In this document: positions 9,311-32,639 of the stretch, piece by piece
Position numbering within the stretch: the first letter of the stretch is position 1
Layout: each line of letters begins with the position of its first letter
Assembly: GCA_009746045.1 (NCBI GenBank)
Contig: RPFO01001930.1
Span: 1 to 64,000 of the forward strand
Reading direction: 5' to 3'
Length of the DNA: 64,000 nucleotides
From: Mesostigma viride
Lineage: Eukaryota; Streptophyta; Mesostigmatophyceae; Mesostigmatales; Mesostigmataceae
The notes under the pieces: generated by a model
The model's database searches: none
Told to the model about the DNA's origin: nothing
Seen by the model: the letters and a program-made list of their open reading frames with translations, nothing else
Translations under genes and position numbers: made by a program

Positions 9311-10868
9311 CGTGGGAGCAACTTGTCCTGGACTGTCAAGATCCTCTCAAGTTTGCTTTGTGGCGCGACGCGTTCATTCGAGCCAAGGAGCAGTGGCGAG
9401 AGCGCGAGGTCTACCGAGGATTGGAGAGTGTGCCAGCCGGGGCCACGCGGTTGCGGTTGAAGTTCGTGCTCACCTACAAGCCGGACGAGACCAACTCTTC
9501 GGTGGTGTTCCGGGTAGGCCCGTGGTCACGGAGACGAAGGGGTCCTCCCCGCTGGACGCCAAGGATCTTTATACCCCTGGGCTCAACCATGTTTCGCATC
9601 GGCTACTGACGGTCATCTACTTGGGCAAGCGGAACGCGGGCAAGGACTACGGGATGTGGTGCGGTGACTTTCAGCGGGCATTCCTCCACAGCGACGCTGG
9701 GGTCGCGCAGCAAACATGGCAAGGCACCCGCTACGTGGTGAAGGTCCCGGTGGTCTGGCAGGATGGCACCATTGGCAGCGAGTATATCGAGCTGTTGACA
9801 GGGGTGGAGGGGCTGCAGAGCTCTCCCATCATCTTCCGCATTTCCGCGGAGGAGGTCTTGCAGAGCTTAGGGGCCACGTACCATCGCGCGGATCCTAACT
9901 TCTTTGTGGTCCCCACCGGCGTCCCTGGCGAGCCAGCCCTCTTCGTGTGGCATGGCGATGACTTCAAGCTGGTGGCACCTCGCACCTTTGCTACCCAGTT
10001 TCTTGCTGCAGTGGCGGCTAAGTTTCCCCTGGGCAGGGCGGTGGATCATGAGGAGGGTAAACCCGTGGTGTTTTGCGGCGTGCAGTCTACGTTGCAGCGG
10101 GATTCGCGTTCTGGCGAATGGGTCATGCACATGCAGGATAGCCGCAACTATGTGGTTGACCTGCTGGCCGACCTCCCGTCCCCGCTGTTGGCAACCCATG
10201 GGCCCTCGGTTAAGGGCAAGCTCGGGTGGTTGGCGGACACGGTGGCACCTGATTTGGCAGTGCTCGCTCGCCTGCCCGATGATGTGCTGGAAGGACTAGG
10301 GTCCATTCATGTTCGGCGGCAGCTGGCCATGACGCCCGGCATTGTGCTTCGTGGGCTCGATTGCTCACAGCCGGTGCACCTCGAGATAGTGACGGATGCT
10401 AATCTAGAGACGCGCACAGTCAGCCAAGTGCGGGCCCGCATGGGGGCACTGTTCTTTATCAGCAATGAGGGCCAGCCTGGCATGTTGTTAGATTGGTACT
10501 CGCGCTTGCACAGCCGCATTGCCACTAGCCCCAACACGGCTGAATGCCGGGGCATTGTTTCAGCTATCTCACATGGCATGTGGCTGCGGTACTTGCTGGG
10601 TTGGGTATTTGGCTCGTGTGGGTTCACTCTTCACTGGACTAGCACGGTGCACACTGACTCACAAAGTTGTTTGGCCTTCCTTGACAATCCCTATGCGCGG
10701 TCACAGGACGTTGATTACCTCGTACTCGCTGAGGCGGCCTCCTGCGTCACGCGTCTCCAGCACATCGCGGATGAACTCAATCCCGCGGATGCACTCACCA
10801 AGGAGGCGCGGGAGGCTGCCCCGCAGTACGCAGTGTTGCGCAAGCGCATGACGATGCAACACCCGTGA
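9311..10868 (+). pseudogene. Copia-like reverse transcriptase and RNase H
   Basis: The 5' part of the reverse transcriptase (WREREVYRGLE..RLRLKFVLTYKPD) is in the preceding frame up to about 9510; a single shift then leads into a long open frame ending at 10868. It contains the first Asp block CGDFQRAFLHSD (9661) and, in the place of the YVDD box, WHGDDFKL (9949), which keeps both Asp residues but changes the first two positions. RNase H follows at about 10390-10840 with DANLETRT, NTAECRGIVSA, VHTDSQSCLAF and the C-terminal HIADELNPADALTKE, a signature of Copia-type elements (their 'DxxTK' end). The stop is followed by ~380 bp of non-coding sequence before the 3' LTR. Confidence 0.8.
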
Positions 10869-10894
10869 GCCACACAGGGTTACGGCTCGGGCGC

Positions 10895-10906
10895 TTTATG
10901 AATACA
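10895..10906 (+). promoter_or_regulatory. Sequence complementary to the primer-site position
   Basis: TTTATGAATACA lies 27 bp after the pol stop and is exactly complementary to the first 12 bases after the 5' LTR. It could pair in the genomic RNA to circularise it, as the CYC sequences of yeast Ty1 do, or take part in priming. Confidence 0.45.
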
Positions 10907-11249
10907 GCCATAACTCACCCTGTGTTGCTAGCATTCACGAATATCATGGTGGTAGTTTTTTTTGCTTGTCCTGACCATACCCTATAGCCACGTTGGACGG
11001 TGCCTTGGGCCCGTCGGCGGGTCACTGGTCCTAATAAATGGGTCACCTTTTGTCTGGTGGCATAGTTTTTTTTTTTCTCGATACTTATTACATCACTATT
11101 CATGTGTGATCACAAGGGCGCGGGTCGATACCGTGGTGATTTTGACGGCCTTGAGGCCCCCTTGAGTTCCCTACCTTAGAGGGTTTTGTATGGTCTGCAT
11201 TTGATGTAATTATTTTGATAATTAATCAAAGAACAAAAGAGTATGTCGG

Positions 11250-11594
11250 AGTTGAGTAACTCTAGAGCCCTAGGATCTGGCTCTAAGTTCCCCATGTCCG
11301 TCCGCACGCCTTCCGCTAGCGTCCGCTAAGCCGCCGGCTATAATCCGGCGGTCCGATGCAGTCGACCGGTCTAAGGGCGGCGCCTGGGGCCGGCGCCACC
11401 TAGGCCCCAGTCCGGGGCCTTATCCGGGTCGGTACGGACAGCTAGCTTGTCCCACGGTTACGGCTAACCGGATAGGGTTTGCTGGATAAGACATAAACCA
11501 GTGGTGGGCCAGCTCCGACAGCAGTTCTCTGTGTTCACCTTATCCCAAGCTCAACGTGACCGACCGCCATAGCTGAGCCGGTCGGGCTTTAACT
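11250..11594 (+). repeat. 3' LTR, 345 bp
   Basis: It runs from AGTTGAGTAAC to CTTTAACT and is followed directly by GGGGT, the right target duplication (11595-11599). It differs from the split 5' LTR by roughly two substitutions over 345 bp and lacks the 786-bp insertion. Just upstream is a weakly purine-rich stretch (AAAGAACAAAAGAG), the best polypurine-tract candidate. Confidence 0.9.
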
Positions 11595-12925
11595 GGGGTG
11601 TGGCAGGGCTGTGTGCTCTCCCCATATATCTATTCATCATTATGGTGGACTATATCATGCGGCGTGCACAAGCCCGCTTCGCCCGGGTGGAGGGGCGCCC
11701 GCCGGGGATCGAGGTCACGGAGTACGCCAGCTACGGCGGGGTTGACCCACCCTACTGCCTGAGCGATCTGATCTACGCTGATGACACGACACTCGTGGAA
11801 ACCCCAGAGTCAGCCCAACTGTGGCTAGACAGCTTATCACTGGAAGCGCGGGCGGTGGGGCTTATGATCAGCAAGAAAACGGAGGTCATGGCCATCGGCT
11901 TCCCTGCTGGGATAGCCCCACCCACCCTCCTCTTGCTAGACGGCAGCCCCGTCCCCCCGGCGACTCGCTTCAAGCTCCTTGGCAGCTGGCTTCCCTCCAC
12001 GGCCGACGACATCAACACCCGCATTGGCCAGGCCTGGGCGGCCCTCCGCCGCCTCGACAGGTTCTGGACCTGTCGCTACCTGAGTGAGCGACGCAAGCGC
12101 ATTCTGTTCAAGGCCCTTGTCCTCAGCATCCTCCTTTATGGCTGCGAGGCGTGGACCCTGGACCAGGCGCTGAGCCAGCAGCTTGACGGCACCGTCACTC
12201 GAATGCTCCGTCATATCCTCGGCGTCCGCTATACCACGAACGCCGCACCCGGGCCGAGCTCTACTACTGCGAGCTCGATCCCTCTTGTCACCCATCAGAC
12301 ACCGCCGCCTCCTCCTTGTGACCATCCGACACCGCCGCCTCCTCTTTGCCGGCCATCTTGCCCGCACAGACCAGGTGAATACCGATGTGGGCCCTGCCGG
12401 GGGGCTTAAGACGGGCCAACCAGGTAGACACCTCCTCCTATGGCAGGGTCCCCTTGTCCCATCGCAACCCACTGGCAAACTTGCGCGCGCCGGGCACCGG
12501 CGCGGCGCGACCCGGACCTATGTGACACAACTGCTTGAAGATGCAGGGCTTCTGGGACTATCCGTACTCCGCGCCCGCATGATTGACAAGGAGAAATGGG
12601 CTGCCATCTGCGATAAGCACCTCCCCGAGGGGTATGCTCCTGTTTTCTCCCCACGGGCCCCGCGGCCCGTTGCTAGCCAGGGTAGAAGTCCGCAGGTGGA
12701 GGTTATTGGTCCTGAGGATAGCCGCTACACTACCGCCTCGTCTGCCATTACAGTAGAGGACAGCTTGGATGAGGATTACATCCCCATCTAGTGCTTAACG
12801 GTTGGGGGGTGATGCAGACGATATTTGTTTAAACTTTTGTGTAATTATTTTTCTAATGAGATTAGCATAGTACTCCGTGGCATGCCTTTGCGCATGACAC
12901 GCAAGTACTTACTTACTTACTTGGC
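11595..12925 (+). pseudogene. LINE3 3' segment: reverse transcriptase C-half and C-terminal domain
   Basis: The frame continues directly from 4654 across the Copia-like insertion: VWQGCVLSPYI, then the catalytic box LIYADDTTLVE at about 11770, KTEVMAIG, FKLLGSWL and the thumb-like segment YGCEAWTLDQAL. After a shift near 12230-12350 the plus-strand frame 12183-12791 carries the C-terminal part with GHLARTDQVN, which in LINE1 and LINE2 of this window reads GHLARTNQVD and GHLARTSQVD. Stop at 12791. The 3' UTR ends with CATGCCTTTGCGCATGACACGC and a short (ACTT)n tail at 12905-12921. Joined with 3833-4654 it is one non-LTR element; clade not assigned. Confidence 0.8.
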
Positions 12926-13397
12926 GTCATGCAGCGCTTGTCGGTGGCGCTGACTCGGGCCATGGCTGACATCATGCTCCGCCGTACGCGCGCGGGCTGA
13001 TTTTGCGGTGCAGCAGGGCTATTAGGTTCCTCCCGTTAGGAGTTTCCATTGGTCTTATCGTAGTATAGAGCTTTGACATGGCTCTGTATATAGATATAGG
13101 TTTATAGCTGGGCGTTTGCTTTGGTTTGAGTGATTTCACTCTGCTGTAAGTAATTATATTTTAAATATATATTCATTGAGAATGATAGATTACGGAGGTG
13201 AGATGGGCATGCAACATAATAAGGAAAAACCCGATAACTGGGAGAATAACCCTGAAGCAATTATAATAGTAATCTGACACGGACATCCAAGGATCTCGCC
13301 AGCTGCACAAGGTACAACATGTGAAGATGTAGGGTTGATGAAGGTTCCTTTACTCTGCATGTACTGGCACCCACGTGACGCAGGGCCACGTGCTTAT
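12926..13397. other. No recognisable gene
   Basis: After the LINE3 tail comes a short plus-strand stretch resembling coding remnants, then AT-rich sequence with no long frame and no repeat matching other parts of the window. Confidence 0.4.
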
Positions 13398-13853
13398 GAA
13401 TTAATTAATTAATTAAAACTAATTAATTAACTAATTAATTAGACTCGTGCTCCCATTGCCAGGGGAGTCACGGAGCATTAACCCCGATGGATGGATGGAT
13501 GGGTGCAAACAGTCCTATACTACCGGTCTAATCTATCTACAACATCTATCTACAACATCTATCTACAACATCTATCTACAACATCTATCTACAACAACTA
13601 GTCTAACTCTCTACCCTAGGGGACCTGTCTGGCGTGCTTCCCGTATGTTTGCACACGCGAGCGCTTCCCCACGGGAGGGGGTTCGTTGTCCTCTATGACC
13701 TGGGCCCACTTGTTGGCCTTGTCCACCATCTTTTTCCAAATCGAACGGAGAGGCCTAGGCCCCCCATGTCCTCTACTAGCTGTTCTTTGAAGGTGCGGGC
13801 CTTGCGGCGTCTAGCATCACGGGGCCCGGTCCACGTAAGGAGGTGCCGGCCAG
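13398..13853 (-). mobile_element. 5'-truncated LINE1 3' end, minus strand
   Basis: Read on the minus strand it has the LINE1 C-terminal block ([16 protein letters not shown]), a stop, a 3' UTR with a short CCAT run of about four units, the hairpin GTGACTCCC..GGGAGCAC and an ATTA-type tail (13398-13441). It matches the copies ending at 17805, 38287 and 40505 and lacks everything upstream of the C-terminal domain, as expected for aborted target-primed reverse transcription. Confidence 0.8.
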
Positions 13854-13869
13854 GATGATATCAAACTAA

Positions 13870-14456
13870 TTGATTAATTCCCTTGCTGATGAGTGGGGGT
13901 GAGGGAAGCCGCGAAACCTATGTAACTAAACTAACTCTAAGCTAATCTACAAAATCCTAGCTACAGTACTTGACATCCTAGCAAAGCGCCCCTTCCTCCT
14001 GCATGGGGCCGGGGGGGCTTGCCCATTGTAAGGGCTGGCATGCGGGCCTGGACAAATTGTCTGCTGGCCACCTAGCTCTTCTTGTCCTGCATAGCACGTG
14101 TTCAAACTGGGCTGGGACCATGCACCGGTAGGTCAGCCAGCAGGTCGGCCAGCAACTGATCTGTTTAGTTCATGGCATGTCTACCAACCTGTCTGGGTTT
14201 GTCCTTGGGGCCATGCAGGCCAGGTCAGGAAAAGCCGTCCTGGCTCAGTAGCTGGCCAAGCCGCTGGGGGCGCCGGCCAGACTGAGGGCGGTGTCTACCT
14301 GACTGGTGCGAGCAAGATCTATGCCATACAAATAATATGCTGTCCTACGCTGCCTAATCTCATCCGTAATACGGGGTATACCCTTATACAAAGACTCAAC
14401 GATCGACCTATGCATGGAAACGTACCCCGACATTCAGAACCTGTCGGAGCATAATT
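13870..14456 (-). mobile_element. 5'-truncated LINE2 3' end, minus strand
   Basis: On the minus strand are LYKGIPRITDEIRQRR and LARTSQVDTALSLAGAP, the same C-terminal region as the longer LINE2 copy at 42284-43942 (LYQGMPRISDEIRQRR, GHLARTSQVDTALGLAS). The untranslated part that follows (gattagcttagagttagttt in sense) also has its counterpart near 42240-42310. The copy contains indels and no reverse-transcriptase core. Confidence 0.75.
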
Positions 14457-14849
14457 AAGACAATATACGAAGGCAAAATGAAAAAAGTTAAAACGTTAGC
14501 CTCCGACAATCTGGAGCGTCCGATGATGGATCCAACGGCCGCGATAAACCCGCTAAGTTAGCGGCTCGGGTCGTCCGTCCAAAATACTACAAAATACTAC
14601 ACATAAACAACCAATACAAAACAAGCAAACTACGGAACCACATAGACGCGACGCGAGGGATTGGGGCCGTCGGATGGTGGAGGCGTTGTCCCCAACCCGA
14701 GGGGCGACGGGTTGACTGGGGTCAAAGGTGGCGCAAGCCACCGGAGGTGGGCGGGGGCGGCTTAGTGCCTGTGGCGCGGTGGAACAAATCGACACCCCTT
14801 TCTTATTAAAGTTATTTCGACTCTCATCCACCGCCTTCCATCCTGTATC
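14457..14849. other. No recognisable gene
   Basis: Mixed-composition sequence with only short frames on both strands. It separates LINE2 and LINE1 copies that point away from each other. Confidence 0.4.
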
Positions 14850-16189
14850 TAGCTAGTCCGTGCCGGCCGGAGTAATCGGGGTATCGGCTCCGACGAGATT
14901 CCGGCCGCAGAACCTTGTTAAACTGGCAGCCGAGTTCGAGGACACTGGTGTCATGCTGCTCTTCCGGGATATCTGCAACCGCCTTCTGCTGTCGTCGCAA
15001 CGGCCTCCAGCGGCCTGGCAACACAGTTTTCGCACGATGCTGTACAAGAACAAGGGGTCGCCAGCCGACCCCGGTAACTACAGAGAGGTGTGCATCCAGA
15101 GTGCCCCCCTCAAGCTTCTCATGCATGCGGCTCATCCTGAATCGCCTGCGCACGGCCCTGGACGGTCACCTCAGTGAGACTCAGCACGGCTTCCGTTCAG
15201 GTCGCAACATGACAGTACAGACAGGCGCTCTTCGCTACTCGCCGCCTTAATTGTGGAAGAACTGCAACGCCTTCAGCCTGCATGGTGAGTCCCCTCTGCA
15301 CCTTGTGCTGGTGGACTTCATCAAAGCCTTCGATTCGGTTTTCTGGCCTGCGCTATGGGACATCCTCGCTCTGTTCCGGATCCCCCGCCCCCTTATTGCT
15401 GTCATCCGCAACCTGTATGAAGGGTCCACCACTTGAATCGGTGCGCACTTCCTATGTACGGGACCACCGGCGCCACCATGCCCTTTACAGAAGGGTGTGT
15501 GGCAGGGCGCATGCGTGCTGTCGCCCTACCTGTTCATTATTGTGGTCGAATACGTAATGATTCAGGCGCGCAAGCGGTTTGCCCGCATCGTGGGTAGGGA
15601 ACCAGGCGTGCAGCTAGGTTGACAACCATTTCTGGCATGGCGGGGCGGACACGGAGATTCGGCTGGCGGACATCATCTATGCAGACGACACCACCTTCTT
15701 CGAGGACACTGGGCACGTGCAGACATGGCTTGACTGCCTAGCTATCGAGGCCCGCGCAGTGGGGCTTGAGGTCAGCAAGAAGACCGAGGCTCTGGCGATT
15801 GGGCTCACTCACGGGCACCGCCCGCCCTCTTTCTCCTTGACGGCTCTCGAGTCCCGTACCGGGACCGTGTCAAGCTGCTGGGCAGCCTCCTCCCCAGCTG
15901 CGAGGCTGATGTGGACCACAGCATCTCCCTCGCCTGGCATGCGTGACGCCAATATCGGGCCCTGTGTCGCAAGCCCCTGGGCAAGATCGAGAAACAGGAC
16001 CTGTTTAAGGTCCTCGTCCTTCCTGTTCTTACGTATGGGGCCGAGACGTGGACCCTCACAGCCGACCTGGCCCGCAAGCTGGACGGCGCGGTCACCAACA
16101 TGCTGCGATCCATTTTCAGAGTACTGGATATATGCTGCTCATGTTCGCAACGAGGACCTGTACCTCGGCATGCCATATATTCTGATTTG

Positions 16190-16566
16190 GCACGCCGCAA
16201 CTTAGGTGAAAACCATTTAATTGCGTTCAGTGCCGGTCCGCGGAAAACGCGGAAAAACGCGATCTGCAAATGAATCCAGGCCGGAATCGAACTGGGGACC
16301 TCTCGCACCAATTTTGCTGACTATAGGACGGACGTCTCCAGATCCTAAGGCATCGCCAACTGACACCTACAGTCATCCGCAAAAGTTCTCCTTTCCGGGG
16401 AGTGATGCAAGCCTTTCGGATTTGGTACTAGATAAATCATTCGAGATCTGTGTGTAGGAGTACTACACACGTGTCTGCACTCGAGACTTGTTCAGTCTCG
16501 AACCGTGAGACGGGCTGAACACGGCTGGAACCTTCTTGAGAAGGGGGCGTAGCCGGTACTATCGAG
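16190..16566 (-). mobile_element. SINE1: tRNA-like short retroposon inserted in LINE1
   Basis: A 377-bp insertion sits between two copies of GCCATATAT (16181-16189 and 16567-16575); removing it restores the LINE1 frame (GMPYI then T..STI.QRRLQL). Read on the minus strand it holds a polymerase III B-box-like GGTTCGAGACT near its start and, in the middle, GAGGTCCCCAGTTCGATTCC, which has the variable-loop and T-arm form of a tRNA. Upstream of that, GGCGATGCC resembles an A box. It also has the hairpin TGTGTAG-TACTC-CTACACA. The 3' end is CACC..TCAGA without poly(A). Two further copies occur at 48130-48412 and 48617-48689. Confidence 0.7.
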
Positions 16567-17002
16567 CCATATATCACCACCACCATTCAAGCAGCAGCGC
16601 CTGCAGCTAGTAGGGCACTTAGCTCGCACCAACCAGGTAGACACCTCACGTGCCCCCCCCGCGGGACTGCGTCCAGCTCAGCCTGGCCGGCACCTCCTTA
16701 CGTGGGCCGGGCCCCGTGATGCTAGACGCCGCAAGGCCCACACCTTCAAAGAACAGCTAGTAGAGGACATGGGGGGCCTAGGCCTCTCCGTGATTTGGAA
16801 AAAGATGATGGACAAGGCCAAGTGGGCCCAGGTCCGTAGAGGATAACGAGCCCCCTCCCGAGGGGAAGCGCCCGCGCGTGTGCAAACATACGGGAAGCAC
16901 GCCAGACAGGTCCCCGGTAGGGTAGAGTTGACGCTGATAGATAAGAAGATGTTGTAGATAGCTGTTGTAGATAGGTTAGCCCTGTAGTCCTGACTGTTTG
17001 CA

Positions 17003-17752
17003 CCCATCCATCCATCCATCCATCCATCCATCCATCCATCCATCCATCCATCCATCCATCCATCCATCCATCCATCCATCCATCCATCCATCCATCCATC
17101 CATCCATCCATCCATCCATCCATCCATCCATCCATCCATCCATCCATCCATCCATCCATCCATCCATCCATCCATCCATCCATCCATCCATCCATCCATC
17201 CATCCATCCATCCATCCATCCATCCATCCATCCATCCATCCATCCATCCATCCATCCATCCATCCATCCATCCATCCATCCATCCATCCATCCATCCATC
17301 CATCCATCCATCCATCCATCCATCCATCCATCCATCCATCCATCCATCCATCCATCCATCCATCCATCCATCCATCCATCCATCCATCCATCCATCCATC
17401 CATCCATCCATCCATCCATCCATCCATCCATCCATCCATCCATCCATCCATCCATCCATCCATCCATCCATCCATCCATCCATCCATCCATCCATCCATC
17501 CATCCATCCATCCATCCATCCATCCATCCATCCATCCATCCATCCATCCATCCATCCATCCATCCATCCATCCATCCATCCATCCATCCATCCATCCATC
17601 CATCCATCCATCCATCCATCCATCCATCCATCCATCCATCCATCCATCCATCCATCCATCCATCCATCCATCCATCCATCCATCCATCCATCCATCCATC
17701 CATCCATCCATCCATCCATCCATCCATCCATCCATCCATCCATCCATCCATC
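17003..17752. repeat. (CCAT)n array, about 187 units
   Basis: An essentially perfect tetranucleotide tract in the 3' UTR of the LINE1 copy. Other LINE1 copies have 3 to 5 units at this position (13487-13501, 38181-38199). Because 4 is not a multiple of 3, every frame stays open and reads as a four-residue repeat (MDGW or HPSI); this is not a protein gene. Confidence 0.95.
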
Positions 17753-17989
17753 GAGGTTAATGCTCCGTGACTCCCCAACGGGAGCACGAGTCTAATTAAT
17801 TAATTGGGGTATTGTACCCTGTCATACATACATGCATGGAGAGCTCTGGAGTCATTACATCAATGAGGGTGGAACGGATATCGATCCGCGCGTAGAGAAG
17901 TACCTCATGTTGGGTACGGACACCACAGCATGTGACTGCAGTGCATGTTCACGCACATACTTTCTTGTATATCTTGAAGAGCTAAACAC

Positions 17990-18560
17990 CAGCACTGTCA
18001 GATCCAGCACAGGCCAGAAATCTGGAAGAACATCCGCACCATGGTAGCTCAAGCCTGCTGCGATCTTATCCGCGTTTGTTGAGTTGCTCAGGATGATGGA
18101 AACGAATGGAGGTGGACATGTGTAGCCGTGGGCATTAAAAATTATGGCTGGCTAACGCTCATCGCAACCTGGTTGGTCTACCTAAGAACAACGTTGACCA
18201 CACGATCAGGGCAGTTGTTCCTAGCGGCCAGAAGTGTCCAGTTGTAAGCACCTCATAATCCAAGACTTGCAAGCACCACTGCTACGATGGCTCTCCCGCC
18301 ATTATTGAGGAACTCACCCTAAATGAAAATAAGTACCCCATTTAACCCGAGGAATCACCCTCAATACAGCTACCATCAATAGGTCATGTCAGTCATTACG
18401 TTAGCCATGCCATGCTTCCAAACGCCCAAGAAAAGCCGGCTGCACACAGGGAAAATACAAAAATCGCATGATGCTTGCAACAGGAGCGCGAGCCAACATC
18501 CCGCGACACAGAAATACCTTTTTGAAACAAATGCCACGTGCCACGTGAGACCACGAGCGT
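17990..18560 (-). mobile_element. Old, diverged Penelope-like 3' fragment
   Basis: The plus strand matches, with many substitutions, the 3' end of the Penelope-like element at 49223 onward: CAGCACAGGCCAGAAATC, ACCATGGTAGCTCAAGCCTG, CAGGATGATGGAAACGAATG, ATTATGGCTGGCTAACG, then GCTACGATGGCTCTCCCGCC and GTTAGCCATGCCATG. It is far more diverged than the copies at 44-55 kb. It lies directly downstream of the BBS9 stop codon. Confidence 0.65.
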
Positions 18561-18654
18561 GGCTGCGTGGTCAGCAACATGCCCCCATATCAGTAATTGG
18601 CATATTGCAGTTGCTATGCCATACGCCTAGTATTCGGACTTGTCTCAGACAACA

Positions 18655-31569
<12,915 letters not shown>

Positions 31570-32639
31570 TTGACCAACCCTATTCTACCTACACATCAGG
31601 TTATCAAACGTGCATTCGCTATTATGATAGTTTCATTACGTATCGATTAAATATAAATCACCCATCGCTCCCGGAAGTACCGTCTCTCCGTTTCCGGGCC
31701 AGTTATTCAAATTAAATGCGTCCATGAGACTCTTTGACCTCTACAATACCCGAAAAATTGCTAAAAGCTATTTGAAAGCCCGCCGTGCATGTATCCGCAG
31801 TCTTTCCGAAACGCGGGTTGCACACATGATTCATATTATCATCTTTTCATCTCTATCAACGTTGCAGATAGTAGAATTCTTACTCGCTCCAATGCTCCAT
31901 AGCTGCCCATGATGACCTACAGCTATTTTGATTACATACACCCTATTTTCTCACTATTGATGAGTTCACGCGATCGGCACGGATCTCGGCGTGTCGACTA
32001 CCAGCCACTCCCCTCCACGTCCCAAGTCAGTTTTATTCCTGGCCGTCCGGAGCGCTCCTGCGCCGCGCCATGCCGTGTGGTGTCCGGGTGTCGCCAACAG
32101 CATTAGCAGAAGTATAAAGCGACTCGTCGATCTTTCTCTTTGCGACAGCGTGCTTCCTGTCTACAGTACTTGCACTTTTTAAGTTTTTTTGTAAAGTCTT
32201 CAATTTGCAGCGCAGGACCCAGGACCCAGGACGCATGACGCTAATGATGTAGGCACGCCTCTTCATAATAATGTGGGTTAATAATTATTACTGTACTTAT
32301 GGGGCAAGACATGCATATTTGCGACATTGGTAAAAATTTTAATAGGGAGTTTGGCGGCATTATCTGTACGCGTCTATGGTGGCCAATTCACTGGAAACAA
32401 ATAAAACACAGTAACTGTTTTCTATGTGTGCACAATTCACCTTGATATAAAAAATATGAATTACTGCTGAACCTCGCTTTGTACAGCTTCATGTCATTGT
32501 CATTTGCATCGGAGGAAGACTGATCCCTACTACCCATGGCACGAGGCAGCAAACAGCCGACACCGAGGTGCCCAGGAAGGTGCTCGGTGGTCTTAGTTGA
32601 AGCGCGCCCGTTTGCTGCCTGCCCTATTCACCAAGCAAA
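31570..32639. promoter_or_regulatory. Shared intergenic region between BBS9 and the divergent gene
   Basis: The 1070 bp between the two divergent start codons should contain both promoters and 5' UTRs. It is AT-richer than the exons and has no long frame. I see no convincing TATA box, and no X-box-like ciliary motif was recognised by eye. Near 32210-32235 there is a triplicated CAGGACC/CAGGACG. Confidence 0.5.

Larger units (their letters stand above)
4655..11594 (+). mobile_element. Copia-like LTR retrotransposon inserted in LINE3
   Basis: The element is bounded by 345-bp LTRs that begin AGTTGAGTAAC and end CTTTAACT (terminal AGTT/AACT inverted ends). The two LTRs differ by about two substitutions. 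The 5' LTR is interrupted by a 786-bp insertion (4975-5760), so the element itself is about 6.15 kb. Internal order on the plus strand is gag with CCHC zinc knuckles, integrase, an aspartic-protease-like domain, reverse transcriptase and RNase H. The RT-RNase H order after integrase is that of Copia/Pseudoviridae elements. At least four frame changes break the coding region, although LTR identity suggests a young insertion; assembly indels or a copy mobilised in trans are both possible. Confidence 0.85.
14850..17805 (+). mobile_element. LINE1 non-LTR retrotransposon copy, 5'-truncated, with SINE1 and CCAT array inside
   Basis: Reverse-transcriptase blocks follow in order but in shifting frames: YKNKGSPADPGNYREVC (15030-15110), ETQHGFRSGRN (15180), VDFIKAFDSVFWPALWDIL (15310), WQGACVLSPYLFIIV (15500), IIYADDTTFFE (15680) and KKTEALAIG (15780). 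The C-terminal domain resumes at 16576 after the SINE1 insertion with QQRLQLVGHLARTNQVD and [16 protein letters not shown]. The stop at about 16845 is followed by a 3' UTR that contains a huge CCAT array (17003-17752), then the family 3' end: GTTAATGCTCCGTGACTCC, CAACGGGAGCACGAGTC and a short AATT tail ending at 17805. Many frameshifts make it inactive. No endonuclease domain is present in this truncated copy. Confidence 0.8.

Noticed and set aside
13881-13912. Hammerhead-like core CTGATGAG..CGAAAC
   Set aside because: Stem II can form with one G-U pair and a GTA cleavage site could be placed, but no stem I exists and the sequence is antisense to a LINE2 3' end.
16678-17795. Long frames of repeated MDGW or HPSI on both strands
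   Set aside because: They are translations of the (CCAT)n array in all frames; no gene is implied. The same applies to 39300-40494.
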